The notes beneath the pieces are model-generated. The model was given only the letters and a program-made list of their open reading frames with translations. It had not been told where the DNA came from and did no database searches. This document shows, piece by piece, positions 23,904 to 31,403 of a DNA stretch of 64,000 nt. The DNA lies in contig CAZMSD010000011.1 in assembly GCA_964568855.1 (NCBI GenBank), positions 1 through 64,000 on the forward strand, read 5' to 3'. Each line of letters opens with the position of its first letter. The stretch's first letter is position 1. The position numbers were made by a program, and so were the translations under genes. The DNA comes from CAZMSD01 sp964568855. GTDB lineage: Bacteria > CAIWAD01.

Positions 23904-25784
23904 TCAGCGCAGCGCCGTCACGCGGTACATCCGGTTCCCATCGGGCAGCGGAGCCGTCCAGCTCGAGCCGTCGAATTCGCCGCTGAGATCCAGAATGAAC
24001 TGGCCCTGTGGCATTCCAGTGGAATAGACCCGGTAGCTGCTCGCTCCCGCAGCGGCTTCCCAGTTCAGGACGACCTCGTCCGCGCTTACAGCGATGACGA
24101 GTCCCTGCGGCGCCAGGGGCGGACTGTCTGGATCCTCGCGAACGAACACCGGCCGCGCACTCAGGGCGACCCGGTCGGCGGATACCTGTTCGTCGGACGG
24201 GAGCACCGCCTGTCCCATGTCGTCCACCTCGGTCACGATGTGAGACACGATCACGCCTTCGGCGGGAATCCAGGCTCGTAAGTCCAGGGTGTCCGCTCCG
24301 CCGTCCGCCCAGGCGACAAAGGTCTGCTCCTCCCCGAAATCGAAGCTCAGCAGCCATGTTTCGTCCCACAACACGCCCAGCGTATCGATCAGCTCCGGAG
24401 CGCCCGGCAGGAGCGCCCGGGCCGAGTCGAAACCTCCGAGTATTCCGTCGAAGCGCGCCAGGGTATGTATCACCGGGCGAAGCGTTCCTTCATCCGCTTC
24501 CTCGTCCGGAACGCCGTCGTCGAGCAGACCGCAGGCCCCCCAGCCCGAGTAGGGGATGCAGGGTTCTTCCAGTTCCAGGATCCACTGGCTGTAGAGCCCT
24601 TCCACGTCGAAAGCCGCGGTGAGAACCGTCTTCTTGAAGGCGTAACAGGCCTTGTCGGCCTCCCACCAGTCCTTGAGCAGGTGGTAGTCTTCTGACGTTA
24701 CACCGCTGAGTTCGCCGCGCTGCAGGATGTCCACCATGATGCCCTGCGCCCACGTTGGACCCTGGTAGTCGGGGTGGCTCTCGATGATGGCGGCGATTTC
24801 CGCCGGCAGACCGTCGATCTGGTAATGTGGATTGGTCGGAACCTCGGGCACCGACTGCTGATTGAGTGGAAAACTGGTCATCGCGTCCACGAGCAGGATC
24901 GGGCGGTCGTAGCCCAGTGAGTCCTGCATCAGCCAGCGCAGCCAGCGCACCCGCGAGGGGATGCCCGTGTAATCGTGGTTGAGCTGGGTGGGGGCGATCT
25001 CGAAATTCTGCGGATCGGTCAGCATGGAGTAGATGAATTCCATCTTTTCCTGGCCCGGAGCGGCAAGGAACGCCCGCATCTGCTCCAGGCTGAGATTGGC
25101 GTCGAACAGGTTGCCGAGATTGAACGAGGAGTAGAGCACCTGGACCTCGTCGCAGGCGGAATGCATACTGTCGTGGGCAATGTGCAGCAGGTCCACGTAC
25201 TCCGAGTCCTCCCCCAGCCAGCGCCACTCCGATTCGCCCTGGATCTGAAACAGCAGGTGCGCGTGATCCAGGTCGTCGGTGGTGTCCTGCGGCGTCTCCC
25301 AGCCCATGTCGCCGATGCCGTCGTGATCGTAGCGCTCCACCAGCTCCCGGCAGAAGACGCCCCAGTAATCCCAGTAGCGGGACGAATCGCCGTCGGGGCC
25401 GGTCTTAGGCGGCCAGAGGTGGCCGGTGGTGGTGTCGTGGCCTGTGGCCCAGGGGGCGCGGCACCAGATCTTGAACAGCGCACTTCCTCCTACCGCCTCG
25501 ATCTCCCGCACGTGCGCGTCGGGGTATCTCCAGTCGTAGAAAGCCGGCCCCAGCGCCGCGGTGTCCTCACTCAACACCACCGTACCCCAGTTGAGGAACT
25601 CGATGCCGTATTCGGTGACGCCCGCCTCTTCGCACTTGTCCAGGTGCGCAAAATCCACCATTGGATTGGACATGTGCCCGTCCACCCCCCAGAAGGAATT
25701 CTCGCCGCGGCTTAACGGGACGGCGCACAGCAGAAGGAAGGCAAGACCGGTAAGGAGTCTCGAATCGGGGGGAATGGAGCGCAT
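23904..25784 (-). CDS. Secreted TIM-barrel glycosidase-like protein
   Basis: The 626-residue protein has a signal peptide, then a clan A glycoside-hydrolase-like start (FWGVDGHMSNPMVDF, EEAGVTEYGIEFLNWG, a YDW motif) and a likely acid/base Glu in LFQIQGESEWRWLG. The C-terminus from about residue 540 is a fibronectin type III-like domain (VVLNWEAAAGASSYRVYSTG). I cannot assign a GH family or substrate, and a non-catalytic role is possible. GGAGG precedes the ATG. A copy of the 52-bp repeat lies about 50-100 bp upstream. There is no sorting domain at the end, which stops at MYRVTALR. Confidence 0.65.
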   Translation of the reverse strand: MRSIPPDSRLLTGLAFLLLCAVPLSRGENSFWGVDGHMSNPMVDFAHLDKCEEAGVTEYGIEFLNWGTVVLSEDTAALGPAFYDWRYPDAHVREIEAVGGSALFKIWCRAPWATGHDTTTGHLWPPKTGPDGDSSRYWDYWGVFCRELVERYDHDGIGDMGWETPQDTTDDLDHAHLLFQIQGESEWRWLGEDSEYVDLLHIAHDSMHSACDEVQVLYSSFNLGNLFDANLSLEQMRAFLAAPGQEKMEFIYSMLTDPQNFEIAPTQLNHDYTGIPSRVRWLRWLMQDSLGYDRPILLVDAMTSFPLNQQSVPEVPTNPHYQIDGLPAEIAAIIESHPDYQGPTWAQGIMVDILQRGELSGVTSEDYHLLKDWWEADKACYAFKKTVLTAAFDVEGLYSQWILELEEPCIPYSGWGACGLLDDGVPDEEADEGTLRPVIHTLARFDGILGGFDSARALLPGAPELIDTLGVLWDETWLLSFDFGEEQTFVAWADGGADTLDLRAWIPAEGVIVSHIVTEVDDMGQAVLPSDEQVSADRVALSARPVFVREDPDSPPLAPQGLVIAVSADEVVLNWEAAAGASSYRVYSTGMPQGQFILDLSGEFDGSSWTAPLPDGNRMYRVTALR

Positions 25785-25832
25785 GATGCCTCCGCGTGAG
25801 CTGCATGCTTGGTGATTTGCGGGAAAGTAAAG

Positions 25833-25884
25833 CTCTCGGCGCTTTGAATGTAGAGGAAACGGGCGGGCGGGGAGATTAGTGCGG
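25833..25884. repeat. 52-bp direct repeat, left copy
   Basis: This 52-bp sequence (starting CTCTCGGCGCTTTGAATG) recurs at 27467-27518 in the same orientation with one mismatch. The two copies bracket the lower-GC beta-helix gene. Flanking bases beyond the 52 bp do not match, so the repeat ends are sharp. Confidence 0.92.
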
Positions 25885-26060
25885 AAAGCGATTCCCCCTC
25901 TCCTCGACTCTCAGTGCGATAAGCGCTCTCATCGATTCTCAAGACATTATAGGAACTACGGATTTCACCGCCTCATACTCCACCCTCGTTTGGGAGGCGA
26001 TCCGATGCTACTTTTCCGCCCCGTAATCCTCATTGGCTATACTCCCGCGAGGCTGGTATT

Positions 26061-27431
26061 ATGTATCACAGCCGAGTCTTTCAAACACTGGCGCTTTCTC
26101 TTTTTCCCGTTGCTTGCGCTGCCGGCCTTCTTCAGGTCCCCGAACACTACGAATTGATCCAACAGGCCATTGATGCGGCTGTTCAAAGTGATACCGTGCT
26201 GGTCGCTCCCGGCACCTACGATGAGCAGCTCCAGATAAGCGGAGACGCGATAACGCTGGCTTCACACTTCTTGCTCACACAGGACTCGATCTATCAGTCC
26301 GGCACGATCATCGATGCAGGAGGGGCGCCGGCCGCAATCTACCTGGCGCCTTCCGCTTCTGCCGGAACCCTGATAACGGGCTTCACGGTCCGTAACGGAG
26401 ACGACGGAATACAACCGCATGCAAGTCTGGATATCAGCCACAATCGCATCCTGGACTGTACGGATGGGATAGACTATGAATCAGGCAGCGGCGGGAACTG
26501 CAGCTACAACCTCATTCAAGGCAACCTGGATGACGCGATAGATCTTGACGGTGCAGTCGACGTCGTGATTGAGAATAACCTGCTGATCGGCAACCAGGAC
26601 GATGGAATTGAAATCCGTCTGCACGACTACTCGGGACCGCTGCTGAACGTTGTCATCCAGAGCAACATCATCGAGGGCAATGGTGAGGACGGAATTCAGC
26701 TCATCAACTATTCAACCCTGACCGATCGAACATTCATAATACTGAATAATCTGATCCACAACAACGCAATGGCGGGTATTGGTTGCATGGGAGATGGAGA
26801 AACTATCGAGAATTACGAGGGCGAGGCTGTTCCTGAACCCGTTCTTCTGGCCAACAACACCATTTCCGGTCACAATCACGGTATCTCAGGCGGCGGGAAT
26901 TTCAGGTTCATCAACAACATTGTGATTGACTGTGATTCGATTGCGGCGAAAAACTGCACCGGAGATTCGGAGATCTCCTTCTGTGACTTCTTCAACAATG
27001 GTCTTGATTTCGCGAACTGCAATGTGGATTCACAGACAGTGATCCTGTTGGATCCGCTGTTAGCTTCCGAGGGCGATTTCCACCTCCAGGCGACAAGCCC
27101 GTGCATCGAAGCGGGAACCAGCCAAGGAAGTCCGGAAAATGACATCGAAGGTAATCCCAGGGGCGACCCCCCTGATATCGGGGCTTACGAGTACGTTGAA
27201 GCAGGCGCCTTGCCCCCTCCCCAGGTAAGTATCGGCATGGCGGCCGAGGGAGTTCTCTTGAGCTGGTTGGAAGTCCAGGGGGCTGAATCCTACATAGTCT
27301 ATCGTTCCACCAGTCCCTACCAATTCGATTGGGGAACTCCTTTCGCGATCATCGCGGAAAGCGAATATCTTGACACTGATTCGTGGAGCGGAGAGCGGTA
27401 TTTCTATGTGGTGACAGCGGCGGAAGAATAG
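26061..27431 (+). CDS. Secreted parallel beta-helix protein with FnIII-like tail
   Basis: The 456-residue protein has a signal peptide, a YELIQQAIDAAVQSDTVLVAPGTY segment typical of the start of pectate-lyase-like right-handed helices, and repeated Asn-rich rungs (NGDDGIQPHAS, ISHNRILDC, IENNLLIGNQDDGIEI, QSNIIEGNGEDGIQL, LNNLIHNNAMAGIG). A DIEGNPRGDPPDIGAYEY segment and an FnIII-like tail (LLSWLEVQGAESYIVY) end it. Such proteins often bind or cleave polysaccharides; catalytic residues were not identified. Its base composition is visibly lower in GC than its neighbours and it lies between 52-bp direct repeats, suggesting acquisition by transfer. The ATG has GAGG about 9 nt upstream. Confidence 0.75.
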   Translation: MYHSRVFQTLALSLFPVACAAGLLQVPEHYELIQQAIDAAVQSDTVLVAPGTYDEQLQISGDAITLASHFLLTQDSIYQSGTIIDAGGAPAAIYLAPSASAGTLITGFTVRNGDDGIQPHASLDISHNRILDCTDGIDYESGSGGNCSYNLIQGNLDDAIDLDGAVDVVIENNLLIGNQDDGIEIRLHDYSGPLLNVVIQSNIIEGNGEDGIQLINYSTLTDRTFIILNNLIHNNAMAGIGCMGDGETIENYEGEAVPEPVLLANNTISGHNHGISGGGNFRFINNIVIDCDSIAAKNCTGDSEISFCDFFNNGLDFANCNVDSQTVILLDPLLASEGDFHLQATSPCIEAGTSQGSPENDIEGNPRGDPPDIGAYEYVEAGALPPPQVSIGMAAEGVLLSWLEVQGAESYIVYRSTSPYQFDWGTPFAIIAESEYLDTDSWSGERYFYVVTAAEE

Positions 27432-27466
27432 GGAGCTGCCGGCTTTCTTCCCGGAGAGCATTTGAA

Positions 27467-27518
27467 CTCTCGGCGCTTTGAATGTAGAGGAAACGGGCGA
27501 GCGGGGAGATTAGTGCGG
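27467..27518. repeat. 52-bp direct repeat, right copy
   Basis: This is the partner of the repeat at 25833-25884, with 51 of 52 bases identical. It begins 35 bp after the beta-helix gene stop and ends just before the PduL-like gene. Confidence 0.92.
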
Positions 27519-27536
27519 GGCAGAGTCGGCTATGGT

Positions 27537-28313
27537 CTACTCCTCAAAATCGAACAAACCCCAAGCCCTGCCCAAGTCCTTCGCCGAGGGCGTCAGCACC
27601 ATGCCCTTGCTCACCTTGATGCGCAGGTTCTGGGCCCTGGCCCTGCGCACGGCATCCTCGGAAACCAGGCGGCCCACGGGCAGGTAGCGCTCCTCGGGAG
27701 GTCGGCCGTCACCGGCGGTCAGCACCCGCGCGCGGCCCCCCGGCAGCGCCCGCAGCGCGTCGGCCTCGTCCTCGTCGAGATGCAATTCCAGGTCGTATTC
27801 GTCGCTGACGCAGACGTCCACCTCGGCCAGGATGCCGTCCCGCACGGCCTCGCGCAGCTCCAGGCGGCGATCGCTGCGTACAAGGCAGGCCACGCGGTCC
27901 TGGTGCAGCAGGCCCAGGCGGCGCGCGTTTTCAGGGCTCAGGTGCAGGGTGCGCAGGGGGCAGATGACGCCGGCTTCGAGCTCAAGGTGTCCCCGGGGGC
28001 CGATCAGGGTCAGGCCCGGCGATCCCTCAAAATCGCCGATGGCCCGCACCGGAGGATCCAAACCCAGCGCCCGGGCCTTACTGCGCGGGCAGACCAGTCC
28101 GCTGAAGCCCCCCAGCGGTCCCACCACGGGGACATCGTCCAGGCGCTCCAGGGCGGTGGCCGCGCTGAGGCTCTGACGGGCCAGGAAGCCGCCCTGCAGG
28201 CCCAGTGCCTCCTCGAATTCCAGGTGGCGGCCTTCCCCGAACAGCAGCACGAAGTGCGGCCGGGTCAGGTAGACCCGGGGCCCGATCACGCGTATGCGGG
28301 GCTCGATCGCCAT
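27537..28313 (-). CDS. PduL-like phosphotransacylase with altered metal site
   Basis: The 258-residue protein follows the PduL layout of two similar halves: LFGEGRHLEFEEALGLQGGF, then RAIGDFEGSPGLTLIGPRG, LEAGVICPLRTLHLSPENA and VDVCVSDEYDLELHLDEDEADAL. PduL swaps CoA and phosphate on short acyl groups. Zinc-binding histidines are partly missing: the first HVH-type motif is RVYL (residues 13-16) and the second RHIH is RTLH, while the LHLDEDEAD segment keeps its His. Activity is therefore doubtful. It starts 8 nt after the aldehyde dehydrogenase stop, so the two are one transcript. No microcompartment shell genes are nearby. Confidence 0.65.
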   Translation of the reverse strand: MAIEPRIRVIGPRVYLTRPHFVLLFGEGRHLEFEEALGLQGGFLARQSLSAATALERLDDVPVVGPLGGFSGLVCPRSKARALGLDPPVRAIGDFEGSPGLTLIGPRGHLELEAGVICPLRTLHLSPENARRLGLLHQDRVACLVRSDRRLELREAVRDGILAEVDVCVSDEYDLELHLDEDEADALRALPGGRARVLTAGDGRPPEERYLPVGRLVSEDAVRRARAQNLRIKVSKGMVLTPSAKDLGRAWGLFDFEE

Positions 28314-28321
28314 TGCAGAGC

Positions 28322-29851
28322 TCAGGTCCTGAACTCTTTGACGATGCGCTCGATGTCGTCTTCGCTGAGACCGCTCTTGCCGTAGCTGCGTGCGCGTCCT
28401 TCCTGTGGCGCTTCATCCCCCGCGCCCGCCGGTTGATCCTCCGCCCGGTAGCGGTACTGCTCGTCGTATCGCCAGCGCTCCTTGGCGGAATCGTCGCCGG
28501 CGTGCAGCGGGTTCACTTCGTAGGCCACCCTGCGGATGTTGACCAGGTGCATCGGTCCCACGTTGTCGGTGGTGATACTGCCGCCCCAGGTACCGGGTCC
28601 CAAGGTCAGCGAGGGCGCCAGGCCGGTGGTGTAGCCGATGGCGCCGTGGGTGGCGGAGCTGTTGACGATGATGCGGAAGGCCGGCTTGTCTAGGCCGAAC
28701 TCGAGCACCATCTCCGGATCCTGGGAATGGATGGCGAAGGTGTGGCCGATGCCGCCGTAGTTGAGAATCTCGATCGACAGCAGGCAGCCCTGCTTCCAGC
28801 CGTCCACCACGTAGAAGCCGAGCACGGGGCTGAGCTTTTCGCAGGAAAGGGGATCATCACGGCCCACCTTGTCCAGCATGACCATGATGACCCTTACGCC
28901 GGGCTTGACCTTGAATCCCGCCAGGTCGGCGATGTGCTGGGGCGAGCGCCCTACGATCTCCGGGTTGATCTGGCCCCGCTTGTCCACCATCACCGCCTGC
29001 AACTGGGCTTTCTCTTCCGCGGAAGCGAAATAGCATCCGTTGCGGCGCAGTTCCTCCATCAGTTTGCCGGCGATGGGACGGTCCGCCACCACGCTCTGCT
29101 CGGAAGCGCAGACCGTGCCCCAGTCGAAGCTCTTGCCGGCCGTTATGTCGCTGGCCGCCTTGGGCACGTCCGCCGAACGGTCCACGTAGGCGGGCACGTT
29201 GCCGGGGCCCACGCCGTAGGCGGGCTTGCCGGCGGAGTAGGCCGCCCGCACCATGGCGCTGCCGCCGGTGGCGAGGATCACCGAGGTTTCCTTGTGCCGC
29301 ATCAGCTCCTGCGTACCCTCGAGACTGGGCAGGCTCATGCACTGCACCAGATGCCGCGGGGCGCCCACCGAGCATGCCGCGTCGTGCAGCAGCCGCGTGG
29401 TTTCGATGATGCAGGTCTTCGCGCTGGGATGGGGACTCATGATCACCGCGTTACGCGACTTGAGCGAGATGATGGCCTTGAAAATGGCCGTCGATGTGGG
29501 ATTGGTGCAGGGAATCAGCGCCGCCACGATGCCCATGGGCACGGCGATTTCCAGCACGCGGCGCTCCTCGTCGTGGTGAATCACGCCGCAGGTCTTCTGC
29601 CCCTTGATGTGGTCCACCAGGTTCTTCGAGGCGAAGACGTTCTTCGTCGTCTTGTCCTCGACGCGGCCGAAGCCGGTCTCCTCGTGAGCCATGCGGGCCA
29701 GCCGCTTGGCGTTGTTCAGGGCCGCCGAAGCCATGGCCTGGACGACGCGGTCCGTCTGGTCCTGTGTGAATTCCTTGAACTGGTCCGCGGCGCCGCGAGC
29801 CCGGTCGAGCATGTCGCGGACTTCCTGGATCGAAGCCAGATCCCTGTCCAT
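28322..29851 (-). CDS. CoA-acylating aldehyde dehydrogenase (AdhE-N/EutE-type)
   Basis: The 509-residue enzyme oxidises an aldehyde to an acyl-CoA with NAD. The family motifs VPMGIVAALIPCTNPTSTAIFK, AYGVGPGNVPAYVD and FDWGTVCASEQSVV are present; Cys248 is the thiohemiacetal nucleophile. After the catalytic domain (ending near IRRVAYEVNP) comes a poorly ordered linker of about 40 residues and a terminal 17-residue amphipathic helix (SGLSEDDIERIVKEF), the arrangement of microcompartment encapsulation peptides. GAGG precedes the ATG. The PduL-like gene follows; the reverse gene order and pairing recall aldehyde-processing microcompartments, but no shell gene lies in the window. Confidence 0.88.
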   Translation of the reverse strand: MDRDLASIQEVRDMLDRARGAADQFKEFTQDQTDRVVQAMASAALNNAKRLARMAHEETGFGRVEDKTTKNVFASKNLVDHIKGQKTCGVIHHDEERRVLEIAVPMGIVAALIPCTNPTSTAIFKAIISLKSRNAVIMSPHPSAKTCIIETTRLLHDAACSVGAPRHLVQCMSLPSLEGTQELMRHKETSVILATGGSAMVRAAYSAGKPAYGVGPGNVPAYVDRSADVPKAASDITAGKSFDWGTVCASEQSVVADRPIAGKLMEELRRNGCYFASAEEKAQLQAVMVDKRGQINPEIVGRSPQHIADLAGFKVKPGVRVIMVMLDKVGRDDPLSCEKLSPVLGFYVVDGWKQGCLLSIEILNYGGIGHTFAIHSQDPEMVLEFGLDKPAFRIIVNSSATHGAIGYTTGLAPSLTLGPGTWGGSITTDNVGPMHLVNIRRVAYEVNPLHAGDDSAKERWRYDEQYRYRAEDQPAGAGDEAPQEGRARSYGKSGLSEDDIERIVKEFRT

Positions 29852-30012
29852 GGAGGCCTCACGCGTTGGTGCAGGATGGTATCTTTTGAAAGTAAGAGTT
29901 GCGGGAGTGAGTCGCGAGGAAGCTCAAGCGGCGTGAGACACGGCCGGCCGCTGGCCCGGTCCCGCTCGATGGATTGGGATTGGCGGAAGGCCGCACTACC
30001 AGGGAACCAGCC
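29852..30012. promoter_or_regulatory. Divergent promoter region
   Basis: This 160-bp gap between divergent genes (aldehyde dehydrogenase on minus, SDR on plus) must hold promoters for both. I do not see unambiguous -35/-10 elements. Confidence 0.4.
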
Positions 30013-30759
30013 ATGGAGCCAGAACGACCCATCGCCCTGATCACGGGCGGCGCCCGGCGGGTGGGCGCGGCCGTCATGGAGCACCTCGCCGCCAAGGGCT
30101 GGGACCTGGTGCTGCACTACAATCGCTCGATCCGGGAGGCGGAAGAGCTGGCCTTCGAGTTCGAGGAAACCAACGATTGTCACGTGTACCTGGAACGCGC
30201 GGACCTCGTCGACCCGCTTCAGCGGCGGGAGCTCTGCGCCCGGATCAGTGACCAGCTCGAAAGCGCCGGCCGGCCGCTGGACCTGCTGGTGAACAATGCC
30301 TCCATCTTTCCTCGCTGCCGCCTGGAGGAAATGGACGATCCACTGGTGGACCAGCTCTTCGCCGTGCATCTGAAGGCGCCGCTCTTCATCGCCCGCGACC
30401 TCGCACCCTGCCTGCGCGCGGCCCCGGATGGAGTGGTGATCAACATGCTCGACGCGGGCGCCGGCCGGTACTGGCCCGCATACCTGCCCTACTGCCTCTC
30501 CAAGCAGGCCCTTCGCGAGGCCACCCTGGGGCTGGCCAAGGTGCTGGCCCCCGGAATCCGTGTCTGCGGCATCGCTCCCGGCTTCGTGCTGCCCCCGGAG
30601 GAGGCTCCGGAAGTGTACATGCGAGCGCAAGGCCGTAAACTGCTCAAGCGCGACGGTAGCCCGGAGGACGTGCTGCGCGCCCTGGACTACATCGTGGAAG
30701 CCAGGTTCGTCACCGGCGTGATCCTCGAAGCGGATGGTGGAAAAGGGCTGGCACGGTAA
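30013..30759 (+). CDS. SDR oxidoreductase, pteridine reductase-like
   Basis: The 248-residue Rossmann-fold enzyme has nucleotide motif TGGARRVG (residues 11-18), NNAS at 94-97, and active-site Tyr160 and Lys164 (YCLSK) with Asp147 where most SDRs have Ser. TG-x-ARR-x-G together with a catalytic Asp is the pattern of PTR1/FolM pteridine reductases, so an NADPH-dependent pterin or related substrate is likely but not shown. I start at ATG 30013 because the preceding 13 residues of the longer frame are not conserved-looking; AGGGA lies upstream. Confidence 0.75.
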   Translation: MEPERPIALITGGARRVGAAVMEHLAAKGWDLVLHYNRSIREAEELAFEFEETNDCHVYLERADLVDPLQRRELCARISDQLESAGRPLDLLVNNASIFPRCRLEEMDDPLVDQLFAVHLKAPLFIARDLAPCLRAAPDGVVINMLDAGAGRYWPAYLPYCLSKQALREATLGLAKVLAPGIRVCGIAPGFVLPPEEAPEVYMRAQGRKLLKRDGSPEDVLRALDYIVEARFVTGVILEADGGKGLAR

Positions 30760-30954
30760 AATGCAGATCCGCCTGCCGCGCAGGGCGGGATTCCATCGCC
30801 GTCGAAAAAGAGCCGGCGATATTACTTGCTGCTTGCAATTATTGCCGGCGTGTGATATAATTGATCCGCCGCTGCGGAGGCCGATCTAGGCGGGTGGTCT
30901 TACAATGAGCCCCACGCAGCGCTTCCGGGTGATCATGAAGCGAGAGGTCTGAGC

Positions 30955-31161
30955 ATGCCGATCTATGCATACAAATGCCCCCAGTGCGGGAAGGAATTCG
31001 AGAAGCTCCTGCCCCTGAGCCGGCGGGATGAGCCGGTTCACTGCGAATTCTGCATGGAGAAGGAAGTCCGGCGCAGTGCGGCCAGCTTCGCCTCGGCCAT
31101 CGGATCCTCGGGCGCTGTGTCGCAGGGCTCCTGCAATGGCGGAGGAGGCGGATTCACCTGA
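30955..31161 (+). CDS. FmdB-family zinc ribbon protein
   Basis: The 68-residue protein opens MPIYAYKCPQCGKEFEKL and has paired CPQC (8-11) and HCEFC (30-33) zinc-binding motifs, followed by a Ser/Gly-rich tail. FmdB regulatory proteins are small predicted zinc ribbons of unclear function. GAGAGG lies upstream of the ATG. No partner gene is close. Confidence 0.88.
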   Translation: MPIYAYKCPQCGKEFEKLLPLSRRDEPVHCEFCMEKEVRRSAASFASAIGSSGAVSQGSCNGGGGGFT

Positions 31162-31202
31162 GCCTGACCCGGCCGCGGTCGGCAGCCGTTTACTCGTTTC
31201 CA

Positions 31203-31376
31203 ACCACGAAGAACACGAAGGTCACGAAGAATAGAATTCGATGGACAGTTGAATAGCCTGGTGATTACATCACCGTAGTGGTCGATTGCAGATCAGCTTC
31301 AATGCCCCGCGATTAGTGGGTGACGTCGAGAGTCTTATTCTCTGAAGTCCTTCGTGCTCTTCGTGTCCTTCGTGGT
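31203..31376. repeat. Imperfect inverted repeat with CACGAAG arms
   Basis: A 26-nt left arm (31203-31228) built from CACGAAG-type units matches the reverse complement of a right arm (31351-31376) at 23 of 26 positions, with a 122-bp AT-richer spacer. It lies between the ends of the convergent FmdB and S9 peptidase genes. It could form a large cruciform, act as a bidirectional terminator-like structure or be a small non-autonomous element. Confidence 0.7.
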
Positions 31377-31403
31377 GCGGTGCCGGTACGGGCGCCGGGG
31401 AAT

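Noticed and set aside
31203..31376. CRISPR array from CACGAAG units
   Set aside because: The units are 7-9 bp with no regular spacers and form one inverted pair.
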